Shown here piece after piece: positions 1 through 8,669 of a DNA stretch of 64,000 nt (position 1 is its first letter; every line of letters begins with the position of its first letter). Both the position numbers and the translations under genes were made by a program. This stretch comes from Carboxylicivirga mesophila (GTDB taxonomy: Bacteria > Bacteroidota > Bacteroidia > Bacteroidales > Marinilabiliaceae): positions 186,001 through 250,000 of the forward strand of contig NZ_JAGUCN010000002.1 of the NCBI RefSeq assembly GCF_018271975.1, given 5' to 3'. The notes below the pieces were generated by a model that saw only the letters and a list, made by a program, of their open reading frames with translations, was not told the origin of the DNA and made no database searches.

Positions 1-15
1 TTAAAGATTTTTATT

Positions 16-1536
16 ATGACTAAATATATTAAATCATTATTCTTAGCTGCACTAATTGGTTTTACCGCGTGTAGCGAAGACTTTCTGACTGTTCAGCCAA
101 CCTCTTCGCAAGAGGCAGGCGGACCAGCGACCGAAGGGGCTATTTTGGCTAACCTTGGTGCCACCTATCAGATATTACTATTTGATAGTTATGCAGATTT
201 TCAGTTCAACAGTGTGCCTTTGATGTCAGACCTGCGATCGGATGATATCTATAAAGGTGGTGGTGATGCCGGTGACCAGGCTGCTTTATATCGTCTTTCT
301 CAGTTAGCACTTGAGTCGAACGATGTGCCAACCGGCTTATGGAACATCTATTACAGTGGATTAAGCCGTGCAAACAATGCTATTATTGCCTGTGAAAATG
401 CAGTTGATGTTGATGAAGACAGACTAGCGCAGTATAACGCTGAAGCTCATTACTTACGTGCTTACTATGTACATTGGTTATGGAAATTCTGGGGTAACAT
501 CCCATATTTTGAAGAAGATCTTGAAGAGCCATATATGGCACGTCAGTATACCGCTGATGAAGTTTATGCTGAGTTAATGGCAGACCTGGCTGTTGCTACA
601 GCTGAAGGTGTTTTACCTATGAATACAACATCAACTAATGATGGACGCGCAACACGTGCCGCGGCTATGATGCTTAAAGCTCGTGTGGTAATGTATCAGA
701 AAGATGCTTCTAAATATGCAGAGGTAATGGCCGATATGCAGACCATCGTTAGCGAAGGTGGTTACAGTTTACCAGATTATGCAAGTATTTGGGCCCGTGA
801 TGGCGAATTCGGTGCCGGCTCTATTTTTGAAGCAAATCATTTACCAGAAGGTAAAGACTGGGGTGCTGCTTGGACTGGTTTCGGTACTAACCTGCCACGT
901 TTTGTCTCTCCAAACGAATTGAAAGGTGACGACCTGCTTTCAGGAGCTGATTTCTATGAAGGCGGTTGGGGATTTGGTCCGGTCCGTACTGAGTTGGTGA
1001 GTATTTTTGAAGATGGTGATAAGCGTCTGGCTGGTTCCATCAATCAGTTCGCAAAAGGCACCTACACCGAACGTTTTCAGAATACAGGTTACTTTATGGC
1101 TAAATATGCTGCACGTGCAGATTATGCAGATGCACCTTATACACCAGACTTGAACTTTGAAAACAATGTTCGCATCTTCCGCTATGCAGAAGCATTACTG
1201 AATATTGCTGAACTGGAAGTGGTACATGGTGTTGCAGCAGGAGCTAAAACAGCTCAGAGTGCTTTAGATGATATCCGCGAAAGAGCCGGTTTAGAGTCGA
1301 TTGCAGCTAATGTTGATAACATTAAGTTAGAGCGTCGTCGTGAGTTTGTTGGTGAAGGCATGCGTTTCTGGGACCTTGTACGCTGGGGGGAAGCTGATGT
1401 TTTAACTGAGAATATTCCTGATTTTTCATCAAATCGTACATGGGCCGATTATAAGAAGTATCTGCCAATTCCTCAGTCGGAAATTGATAAGACTGAAGGT
1501 GAATTCAAGTTGGTTCAAAACGAAGGGTATAACTAA
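16..1536 (+). CDS. susD-like: SusD/RagB-family glycan-binding outer-membrane lipoprotein
   Basis: This is the surface lid and glycan-capture subunit that works with a SusC TonB-dependent transporter. The N-terminus is a type II signal peptide with a lipobox ending in Cys19 (FTAC), followed by an N-terminal block typical of SusD (EDFLTVQP). The helical TPR-like core and the C-terminal half with ERRREF and RFWDLVRWG motifs are standard for the family, as is the length of 506 residues. The ATG lies 15 bases from the window edge, so the SusC gene expected just upstream is outside the window. The next gene starts 19 bases downstream, so the two are co-transcribed. Substrate specificity for beta-1,3-glucan is inferred from the GH16, GH17 and GH3 neighbours and not from this protein itself. 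Confidence 0.95.
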   Translation: MTKYIKSLFLAALIGFTACSEDFLTVQPTSSQEAGGPATEGAILANLGATYQILLFDSYADFQFNSVPLMSDLRSDDIYKGGGDAGDQAALYRLSQLALESNDVPTGLWNIYYSGLSRANNAIIACENAVDVDEDRLAQYNAEAHYLRAYYVHWLWKFWGNIPYFEEDLEEPYMARQYTADEVYAELMADLAVATAEGVLPMNTTSTNDGRATRAAAMMLKARVVMYQKDASKYAEVMADMQTIVSEGGYSLPDYASIWARDGEFGAGSIFEANHLPEGKDWGAAWTGFGTNLPRFVSPNELKGDDLLSGADFYEGGWGFGPVRTELVSIFEDGDKRLAGSINQFAKGTYTERFQNTGYFMAKYAARADYADAPYTPDLNFENNVRIFRYAEALLNIAELEVVHGVAAGAKTAQSALDDIRERAGLESIAANVDNIKLERRREFVGEGMRFWDLVRWGEADVLTENIPDFSSNRTWADYKKYLPIPQSEIDKTEGEFKLVQNEGYN

Positions 1537-1555
1537 TTAGCAAAACTGGATAATT

Positions 1556-3337
1556 ATGAAAAATATTATAAAATCAGGTATCGCATTTTTGATGGCAGCT
1601 ATTTTGCTATTGGGTTGTGAGCCTAAAGAATTTGACAAGTCTGATCTGGGGAGTAATGGAGCTCCTACTGATGAGCAAATGAGTTTTACAATTACGCCAG
1701 GTGAGGATGAATTCCATTTTGTATTGGAAAACAATACACCCGTAAATGGAGTAAACACCATTAAATGGAGTACTGGTAATGGATCAACTTTACAAGGTAA
1801 TAAAGTGGTTGCCTACTATCCATTACCTGGTACTTATGAGGTGACATTAACTATTACTGCTAATAATGGTGAAGCAAACTCAAAAGCAGATGAAATTGAG
1901 CAAACAGAAACGGATTATGAATTTTTGGCTAGTCCGATTTTGACTGCCTTAACGGGGGGTGCAGAAGCGGTAGACGGTAAGACTTGGGTAGTTGATAGTT
2001 TGGCCAGCGGTCACTTTGGTATTGGCCCTGCTGCGGGAAGTGGTTTAGAATGGTGGGCAGCTGGCCCTCTTCAGAAAACACAATCTGGAGCCTATGACGA
2101 CGAGTTTACTTTTAAGCTGGTTGATTTTATTTTCGAATTCAAAAATAATGGTGATTCATATGTGAAGGACTATCGTAAAAGTGATCCTAACTATTCTAAC
2201 CCTGTTGAGGTTGATGGAGTTGATTGTCGTGTATCGTATACGCCTGAAGCTTCTGCAACATGGTCTATGTTAGAAAAGGATGGAATAAACTATTTAGTGC
2301 TATCGTCCGCTAAGCCATCATTCTTTGGATTTGATTATGGTGGTACATACGAATACCGCATTGATGAGATTACTGAGACAAATATCAGCATGAGTACCAT
2401 TGGTGGTGATGGTAACCGTTGGTATAATAAGTTAATTCTTAAAGGCTATGAGAAACCGGTAGTAACATTCGAATCGCAGATTGCTGCAACCGGAAACGAA
2501 AACGAATGGTCAGTTAACCTAGCCAATGTTGTGATTCCTGACGGAATTTCAGTTAATGGATTCACAGTTGATTTTGGTGATGGAACTGATGTTTATTCAA
2601 CCGAAGATTACAATGCTACACTTTCACATGTATATATGCGTAAGGGTACATACCCTGTAACTGTAACTGTACTTGCATCTAATGAGAATGTAGTTGATAA
2701 TCAGTCAATCACTGTTGAAAACTATCACTCAGAGTATGAAATCTTCTTATTAGACTACATGGTAATGTACGTGGATAATAGTGAGGTGGAAATGGCTCCT
2801 GTATTGGGTGAAGATTGCGCTGTTACAGTTGTTGATAGTCCAGAGCGAATTTATCCTAACAAAGGAAGTAAGGTATTTCATTACTCAAAGACTGACCAAG
2901 CTTGGGCTAATGCCTACATGAAATTACCTGCAGGTTACCGTTTCGACCTGAGAAGTAATAGCGTGTTTAAACTTATGGTTTACGGTAATGCTGGTGACGA
3001 AGTACTTCTTAAACTAGAGAATACTGATAAAGGAGGGGATGCATGGCAAACAGGAACAGAAGTTCGTTATACCATTCAGGCCGATAATACTTGGGAAGTT
3101 GTTGAGTTCGATTTCACTGGAGCTGGAGTAATGCCTGGTTCAGAAGGTTGGAAATGGTGGCCAGATCCAGTATCATACGATGTTGCTGCGGATGACTATT
3201 ATAATCATGATTTTTACAATATTGTTCGCATTATGCTTAATGCTAATGAGGATGGTGGTAATGTAGGAACGCATGAATTCTATTTCGACGATTTGGCCGG
3301 ACCACACGTTGAAGGATTAAAGTCTGCAAAAAAATAA
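1556..3337 (+). CDS. PKD-domain surface glycan-binding lipoprotein (SGBP)
   Basis: A 593-residue lipoprotein (lipobox LLLGC, Cys21) in the SusE/F position directly after SusD. A PKD fold is visible at about residues 42-112 and a second at about 300-390, the latter carrying a DFGDG core. Between them is a Trp- and Tyr-rich region (about 125-295). The C-terminal 200 residues look like a jelly-roll carbohydrate-binding module, with WKWWPDP and a closing FYFDD strand. No catalytic motif is visible. By position and architecture it is probably the second surface glycan binder of a laminarin locus; PKD-bearing SGBPs are known from laminarin loci of marine Bacteroidota. A perfect palindrome follows 13 bases after the stop and could set its transcript apart from the enzyme genes. 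Confidence 0.85.
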   Translation: MKNIIKSGIAFLMAAILLLGCEPKEFDKSDLGSNGAPTDEQMSFTITPGEDEFHFVLENNTPVNGVNTIKWSTGNGSTLQGNKVVAYYPLPGTYEVTLTITANNGEANSKADEIEQTETDYEFLASPILTALTGGAEAVDGKTWVVDSLASGHFGIGPAAGSGLEWWAAGPLQKTQSGAYDDEFTFKLVDFIFEFKNNGDSYVKDYRKSDPNYSNPVEVDGVDCRVSYTPEASATWSMLEKDGINYLVLSSAKPSFFGFDYGGTYEYRIDEITETNISMSTIGGDGNRWYNKLILKGYEKPVVTFESQIAATGNENEWSVNLANVVIPDGISVNGFTVDFGDGTDVYSTEDYNATLSHVYMRKGTYPVTVTVLASNENVVDNQSITVENYHSEYEIFLLDYMVMYVDNSEVEMAPVLGEDCAVTVVDSPERIYPNKGSKVFHYSKTDQAWANAYMKLPAGYRFDLRSNSVFKLMVYGNAGDEVLLKLENTDKGGDAWQTGTEVRYTIQADNTWEVVEFDFTGAGVMPGSEGWKWWPDPVSYDVAADDYYNHDFYNIVRIMLNANEDGGNVGTHEFYFDDLAGPHVEGLKSAKK

Positions 3338-3349
3338 TGTAGCTAAAAT

Positions 3350-3375
3350 ATAGGTGCACCATATGGTGCACCTAT
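3350..3375 (+). terminator. Perfect 26-base palindrome after the SGBP gene (terminator or attenuator)
   Basis: The arms ATAGGTGCACCAT and ATGGTGCACCTAT are exact reverse complements with no spacer. The element sits between the SusD/SGBP pair and the first GH16 gene. Only a weak T-rich stretch follows, so partial termination or a 3'-end stabilising hairpin is more likely than a strong stop. Such a site would let the binding-protein genes be expressed more highly than the enzymes behind them. Confidence 0.6.
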
Positions 3376-3409
3376 TATTCCCTATCACAACAAACCATAA
3401 TTAAAACAG

Positions 3410-4501
3410 ATGAATAAGCTGCTACTCATTCTAAAGGTATTGGCCATCTCTATTATATTGCCTGCATGTTTATCTTGCAGTAAAGAAGATAATAAAGAAA
3501 CCTATAATGCTGATTTTAGCTACGATGTTCAAGACAATCAGGTTGTTTTTACTAACGCTTCAACTGGCGATTATCTCTATGTAGAGTGGAATTTTGGCAA
3601 TGATGAGTCCACTGGAAAGAGTGCCGATAAAAGCAAAGTACACACTATCTATTTTCCTTTGAAAGGAGAATATGAGGTGACGCTTAAGCTTTGGGGCAAT
3701 CTGAATACCGAATCGGATACCAAAACAGTTACAAAGACTATAACTATAGATGCTGACGATCCGGATTATGTGAATCCGGAAGGATTGATTTGGTCTGATG
3801 AGTTTAACAGTGCGACCATTAATACCGCTAATTGGAAGTTTGAAGTAGGAACCGGTGATAATGGATGGGGCAACAATGAGCTGCAGTATTACACCAATGG
3901 TGACAATGCGAAAGTGGTGGATGGCAAGCTGATTCTGACTGCCAAAAAGGTAAATGAGGATAAGGTTCAAGGTTCTTACACCTCAACGCGAATGATTAGT
4001 TGGGGCAAAAAAGAGTTTACCTATGGTCGTATTGAGGTACGTGCTAAACTACCTTCAGGCACTGGCGTTTGGCCAGCTATCTGGATGCTTGGTGCCAATT
4101 TGGGTCAGGTAGGATGGCCTGCCTGTGGTGAGATTGACATCATGGAGTACGTCGGTTATCAACCTGATGTGGTGCATGCAACTGTCCATACCCCGGCAGG
4201 ATATGCAGGCGATGGTAACGGCAGCAGTAAGTCATTGCCAACATGCGAAGAGGAGTTTCATATTTACGGTTTGTTATGGACCGAAACATCCATGACTTTT
4301 TATGTTGACTCGCCCGACAATGTGGTACATGTTTATGCCCCTGCTGAGAAAAATGATTCCAACTGGCCTTTTAATAAACCTCATTTCTTTATTCTGAATG
4401 TAGCTGTTGGTGGCAATTGGGGTGGAGCCCAGGGAATTGACAATGCCATTTTCCCGCAGAGCATGGAAGTTGATTATGTGCGGGTTTACGAACTGAATTA
4501 G
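3410..4501 (+). CDS. GH16 endo-beta-1,3-glucanase (laminarinase) lipoprotein with N-terminal PKD domain
   Basis: Endo-acting beta-glucanase predicted to cut laminarin at the cell surface. After a lipoprotein signal (candidate lipid Cys20 or Cys23) comes a PKD-like domain (about residues 33-113) and then a GH16 jelly roll (about 120-363). The catalytic signature is GEIDIMEY with nucleophile Glu241, helper Asp243 and acid/base Glu246. The extra Met in ExDxxE marks the laminarinase-type loop subgroup. WGNNELQYYT and the closing MEVDYVRVY strand are also typical of bacterial laminarinases. It is the first of three GH16 genes in the locus and the only one with a PKD module. The next GH16 starts 25 bases downstream. 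Surface location is inferred from the lipobox and context. Confidence 0.93.
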   Translation: MNKLLLILKVLAISIILPACLSCSKEDNKETYNADFSYDVQDNQVVFTNASTGDYLYVEWNFGNDESTGKSADKSKVHTIYFPLKGEYEVTLKLWGNLNTESDTKTVTKTITIDADDPDYVNPEGLIWSDEFNSATINTANWKFEVGTGDNGWGNNELQYYTNGDNAKVVDGKLILTAKKVNEDKVQGSYTSTRMISWGKKEFTYGRIEVRAKLPSGTGVWPAIWMLGANLGQVGWPACGEIDIMEYVGYQPDVVHATVHTPAGYAGDGNGSSKSLPTCEEEFHIYGLLWTETSMTFYVDSPDNVVHVYAPAEKNDSNWPFNKPHFFILNVAVGGNWGGAQGIDNAIFPQSMEVDYVRVYELN

Positions 4502-4526
4502 ATTAACTTTTTTCAATTCAATTAGT

Positions 4527-5330
4527 ATGAGAGTAATCCTTGTGTCCATTTTTATATTAATAGTGAGCTCTTGCTTCAGGCATGAGGGCTATGAGTTGGT
4601 GTGGCACGACGAATTTAATTATATAGGATTACCTGACTCAACTAAGTGGAGCTACGACATTGAAGGCAACAGTTGGCAGTGGGGGAATAACGAGTTACAG
4701 CACTATACGAGTCATAACGAAACAAATGCCTGGGTGCAGGATGATAAGCTGTACATCACAGCAACAAAATCGAGCAATCCAGCTCAGCCATATACATCAG
4801 CCCGCATCATTACTAAAGGCAAAGGCGAATGGCAATATGGAAGAATTGAGGTGTGTGCCAAAGTAGCAGGAGGGCAAGGTGCCTGGCCGGCTATCTGGAT
4901 GCTGCCTGTTAATAATGAATATGGCGACTGGCCTGCCAGTGGCGAAATTGACATAATGGAGTATGTTGGCTATCAGCCCGACTCAATTTATTGTACTGTT
5001 CATACAGGTGCCTACAATCACACAAAAAATACACAAAAATCAGCAGCCTGGCATTTGGCGGATGCTCAACATGAATTTCATGAATACGCCATCGAATGGA
5101 CAGAGAAAAGCTGCAAGTTTTTTATCGATGGGCACAAGTGTTTTGTGTTCCATAAAGAAGCAAAGGCCAGCAGTGAGCAATGGCCTTTTGACCAACCTTT
5201 CTACTTGATTTTAAACGTAGCCGTAGGCGGACATTGGGGCGGAAAATATGGCATCGATGAGTCTATTTTTCCAAGCACAATGGAGATCGACTATGTGAGA
5301 GTTTACCAAAAAAGCAAGCCTCATAACTAG
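4527..5330 (+). CDS. GH16 beta-glucanase lipoprotein, single domain
   Basis: A compact 267-residue GH16 with a short lipoprotein signal (SSC, Cys16) and no accessory module. The catalytic residues are Glu140, Asp142 and Glu145 in GEIDIMEYVG, and MEIDYVRVY closes the fold. It resembles the third GH16 at 16,667 in length and build more than the PKD-bearing neighbour, which suggests duplication inside the locus. The likely role is endo-cleavage of beta-1,3-glucan or mixed-linkage glucan. It lies 25 bases after the first GH16 and 26 bases before the GH3 gene, so the three form one transcript. Exact linkage preference cannot be read from the sequence. Confidence 0.92.
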   Translation: MRVILVSIFILIVSSCFRHEGYELVWHDEFNYIGLPDSTKWSYDIEGNSWQWGNNELQHYTSHNETNAWVQDDKLYITATKSSNPAQPYTSARIITKGKGEWQYGRIEVCAKVAGGQGAWPAIWMLPVNNEYGDWPASGEIDIMEYVGYQPDSIYCTVHTGAYNHTKNTQKSAAWHLADAQHEFHEYAIEWTEKSCKFFIDGHKCFVFHKEAKASSEQWPFDQPFYLILNVAVGGHWGGKYGIDESIFPSTMEIDYVRVYQKSKPHN

Positions 5331-5356
5331 GCTTTAAACCAAAAAGTACTCGCGCA

Positions 5357-7612
5357 ATGAAAGTATTACAACACATTATATTAACGTTAATTGCAGTGTT
5401 CATTCTGGGAGCCTGTCAACAAAATAACAACCAGGCTAATTCATCATCCATTGACAGCCGGGTGGATGCCTTGTTAGATGAGATGACCCTTGAAGAGAAG
5501 ATAGGGCAGATGTGCCAGATTAACGGTGCCGGTGGAACAGTACCGGAAGATCTGAAGACAGCATTGAAAGAGGGGCGTATTGGCTCTATTTTAAATGAGG
5601 TAGATGTTGCTGCCATCAATGAAATACAGCGTATATCGGTTGAGGAGAGTCGATTGGGCGTTCCGGTGATTATCGCTCGTGATGTTATTCATGGTTTTAA
5701 AACAGTGTTTCCAATTCCTTTGGGACAAGCTGCCAGCTGGAATCCAGAGATAATTCAGGAAGGATGTCGCATAGCGGCGGCTGAAGCTGCTTCGTCTGGT
5801 GTTAGATGGACCTTTGCTCCCATGATTGATATTAGTCGTGATGCCCGCTGGGGACGCATCGCCGAAAGTCTGGGTGAAGACCCACATCTGACGTCTGTAT
5901 TAGGCGCTGCCATGATAAAAGGTTTTCAGGGTGACGATTTAACCAACCCCAATAGTGTCATCGCTTGTGCGAAGCATTTTGCTGGTTATGGCGCTGCCGA
6001 AGGCGGTCGCGATTATAACTCAACATTAATTCCACCGCGCGAATTACATGATATTTATTTACCTCCTTTTAAAGCGGCTGTTGACGCAGGTGTCAGAACG
6101 TTTATGTCAGGCTTTAATGATATTGATGGCGTGCCAGCTACCGGTAATGCCTACCTGATGCGCGATGTGTTACGCGGTAAGTGGCAGTTCGATGGTTTTG
6201 TGGTGAGCGATTGGGCATCAGCCTGGGAGATGATTAATCACGGTTTTGCGGCAGATGAGAAGGAAGCAGCCCAACGCGCCATAAATGCCGGTGTCAACAT
6301 GGAAATGGCTTCAACGACTTATGTCGATCACATCGCAGAATTGCTGCAGGAAGGACAGGTGAGTGAAGCCACCATTAATCAAGCCGTGCGCGAAATATTA
6401 AGAGTGAAATTTGAGATGGGTTTGTTTGAGAACCCTTATATAACTGAGGATAACCAGTACCAGTTTGCCAAACCTGAATACCTGGAGGCAGCCAAAGAGG
6501 CGGCCACACAAAGTATGGTGTTACTGAAAAATTCAGAGAATACATTACCAATAACCAAGGATAAGAAAATTGCTCTGGTTGGCCCAATGGCTCATCAGGC
6601 CTACGAACAGTTAGGTACCTGGATTTTTGATGGTGACAGTACCTTGTCGGTAACTCCTCTGATGGCTTTACAGCAAGAGATGGGTGACGAACAGGTGCTA
6701 TTTGCCGATGGCATGGCTATTAGTCGTACCCAACACACAAAAGGATTTAAGAAGGCCATTGAGCAAGCAAAGAAAGCGGATGTGATTGTATTCTGTGGCG
6801 GTGAGGAATCGATTCTTTCGGGTGAAGCCCATTCACGTGCCGATATCGATTTGCCGGGTGTTCAAAATGAGCTAATCAAAGCCTTGAAGCAAACCGGTAA
6901 GCCTTTGGTGTTAGTGGTAATGGCAGGTCGTCCGTTGACGATTGGTGAAATTAGCGAATACGCCGATGCCGTTATCTATGCCTGGCACCCGGGAACAATG
7001 GGAGGCGCGGCATTAGCCGATATACTGCTTGGTAAGGCTAATCCATCGGGCAAGCTGCCAGTCACTTTCCCAAAAGTAGTTGGCCAAATACCAATGCATT
7101 ACAATCATAAAAATACCGGCCGTCCTGCCAATCCACATTCATGGACACAGATGTATGATATTCCTGTAAAGGCGCCTCAAACATCGCTAGGCAATGAATC
7201 GCATTACATCGATGCCGGATTCACGCCACTTTATCCATTTGGTTATGGCTTGTCCTACACATCATTTGAATATGCTAATCTGCAATTGGATAAGGAAGTG
7301 TATGGCAAAGATGAGACTATCAAGGTGTCATTTGAGCTGGCTAATATCGGCGAAATGGCTGGTGATGAGATAGCACAGGTATATGTGCGCGACTTAGTAG
7401 GAAGTGTATCAAGGCCGGTGAAAGAATTGAAAGCATTTAAGCGTGTAAGTATCGAGTCTGGCGATAAAACAACCATTACACTTGAGATTGCAGTTCAGGA
7501 TTTAGCATTTCATAACATTGACATGGCTGAAGTGGTTGAACCAGGTGATTTTCAGCTATGGGTTGGAGGTGATGCAAATGCTGAGTTATCAGCCAGCTTT
7601 AGCGTACAATAG
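5357..7612 (+). CDS. GH3 beta-glucosidase, BglX-like lipoprotein
   Basis: Exo-acting beta-glucosidase expected to release glucose from laminarin oligosaccharides in the periplasm or at the membrane. A lipoprotein signal ends at Cys20 (LGAC). The GH3 N-terminal barrel contains KHFAGYGA and GGRDYNST motifs typical of BglX. The nucleophile is Asp285 in VVSDWAS. The second alpha/beta domain and a C-terminal FnIII-like domain (about 640-750) are complete, so 751 residues is full length. The acid/base Glu is probably in the GGEES/SGEAHSRAD region near residue 480, but I cannot fix it exactly. A hairpin 113 bases after the stop separates it from the epimerase gene. Confidence 0.93.
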   Translation: MKVLQHIILTLIAVFILGACQQNNNQANSSSIDSRVDALLDEMTLEEKIGQMCQINGAGGTVPEDLKTALKEGRIGSILNEVDVAAINEIQRISVEESRLGVPVIIARDVIHGFKTVFPIPLGQAASWNPEIIQEGCRIAAAEAASSGVRWTFAPMIDISRDARWGRIAESLGEDPHLTSVLGAAMIKGFQGDDLTNPNSVIACAKHFAGYGAAEGGRDYNSTLIPPRELHDIYLPPFKAAVDAGVRTFMSGFNDIDGVPATGNAYLMRDVLRGKWQFDGFVVSDWASAWEMINHGFAADEKEAAQRAINAGVNMEMASTTYVDHIAELLQEGQVSEATINQAVREILRVKFEMGLFENPYITEDNQYQFAKPEYLEAAKEAATQSMVLLKNSENTLPITKDKKIALVGPMAHQAYEQLGTWIFDGDSTLSVTPLMALQQEMGDEQVLFADGMAISRTQHTKGFKKAIEQAKKADVIVFCGGEESILSGEAHSRADIDLPGVQNELIKALKQTGKPLVLVVMAGRPLTIGEISEYADAVIYAWHPGTMGGAALADILLGKANPSGKLPVTFPKVVGQIPMHYNHKNTGRPANPHSWTQMYDIPVKAPQTSLGNESHYIDAGFTPLYPFGYGLSYTSFEYANLQLDKEVYGKDETIKVSFELANIGEMAGDEIAQVYVRDLVGSVSRPVKELKAFKRVSIESGDKTTITLEIAVQDLAFHNIDMAEVVEPGDFQLWVGGDANAELSASFSVQ

Positions 7613-7724
7613 ATAATGAGTGTGCGAATAAGTGTGTAGTTTTTGAGACAATTATAGTAAGGCAGCAAGGGGAGCAATCTCAGTCGGAAACAAAATTTTG
7701 CTGACTTTATTAACTGGATGAATG

Positions 7725-7758
7725 AAAACTGGTGGTATAGCCTTATACCACCAGTTTT
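7725..7758 (+). terminator. 15-bp perfect hairpin between GH3 and epimerase-like genes
   Basis: AAAACTGGTGGTATA (7725-7739) pairs perfectly with TATACCACCAGTTTT (7744-7758) across a GCCT loop. The A-rich 5' foot and T-rich 3' foot make it look like a bidirectional Rho-independent terminator or attenuator. It ends 13 bases before the preferred ATG of the next gene, so a start inside it at 7718 is unlikely. Confidence 0.75.
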
Positions 7759-7771
7759 AATCAACTTATTA

Positions 7772-8644
7772 ATGATTGAATTAGCCAAAGGACATATAAG
7801 GATGCTGTTTGAGGAGCCTGGGGAAAACTACCTTGGAACGCGCTTTGACTGGACCGGTAAGTTAGTTCAAATGTGGTGGAAGGAAGTGCCTTTGTGTACC
7901 ACCGAAATGATAAATAGTACAGCCAACCAACAGGGAAAAGGGTTTTTTAACGAATTTGGTATTGATGAGGCGATAGGCTATTCTGAATGTGGTATTGACG
8001 AATTATTCCCGAAAATTGGGGTGGGACACCTTAAAAAAGAAAGTGATGCACCATACAGTTTTGCGGGCAATTATCCTGTTATGCCTTTCCAAATGTCCTT
8101 TGAATATAATCATGATTCGGTCACTTTTCAGTGTATTAACAGGCAGGTACCTTTCCCTTTTACCCTGAACAAAACATTTACCATCAAAAACGATGGTTTT
8201 ATTATTGACTACCAGCTTAAAAATACGGGCAAGAAAGCTTATGAAACAACTGAATATGTGCATAATTTCCTGTCTCCCGGTCAAAAACTTTTGTCTGACG
8301 ATATTCACTTAAGTGTTGGAACTGGGGTGGATATGAATCAGTTTAATGCCGGATTAAATCCCGGTGGTATCTTCGCATCGAATGGTTACCTGCAATTTAC
8401 TCAAACCCCTCAATCCGATTTTTTCTTCGAGCACATAGCCGAGCCATCAGATGGTGGGCAGAACTGGTGTATATGCGATAAGCAACTGAACCTGTCAATA
8501 TCTGAATCAACCGATTTTAAACCCTGCAAAATCAATCTGTGGGGACGAGCACATGTGGTTAGTCCCGAGCTATTTAAAAACATTAACCTTCAGCCAGGTG
8601 CAACAGAGCGTTGGCAAAGGGTTTTCGAGATAAAAGAAATATAA
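7772..8644 (+). CDS. Aldose 1-epimerase / galactose-mutarotase-like protein
   Basis: A 290-residue protein with a supersandwich fold signature (TTEYVHNF, FTIKNDGFIIDYQLKN) related to aldose 1-epimerases and other galactose-mutarotase-like proteins. No signal peptide is seen, so it should be cytoplasmic. The reading frame is open from an ATG at 7718, but that start lies against a 15-bp hairpin; the ATG at 7772, after the hairpin, gives a sensible N-terminus (MIELAKGHIRMLF). It sits 25 bases before the large glucan phosphorylase gene. Interconverting glucose anomers would fit a pathway with both phosphorolysis and hydrolysis, but a role as a non-catalytic sugar-binding relative cannot be excluded. 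Confidence 0.7.
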   Translation: MIELAKGHIRMLFEEPGENYLGTRFDWTGKLVQMWWKEVPLCTTEMINSTANQQGKGFFNEFGIDEAIGYSECGIDELFPKIGVGHLKKESDAPYSFAGNYPVMPFQMSFEYNHDSVTFQCINRQVPFPFTLNKTFTIKNDGFIIDYQLKNTGKKAYETTEYVHNFLSPGQKLLSDDIHLSVGTGVDMNQFNAGLNPGGIFASNGYLQFTQTPQSDFFFEHIAEPSDGGQNWCICDKQLNLSISESTDFKPCKINLWGRAHVVSPELFKNINLQPGATERWQRVFEIKEI

Positions 8645-8669
8645 AGCGCTATAGACTAATTATTTTATA

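Noticed and set aside
1537-1761. Antisense open frames over many genes (such as this one)
   Set aside because: They are opposite well-supported coding regions and show no motif, signal or start context of their own.
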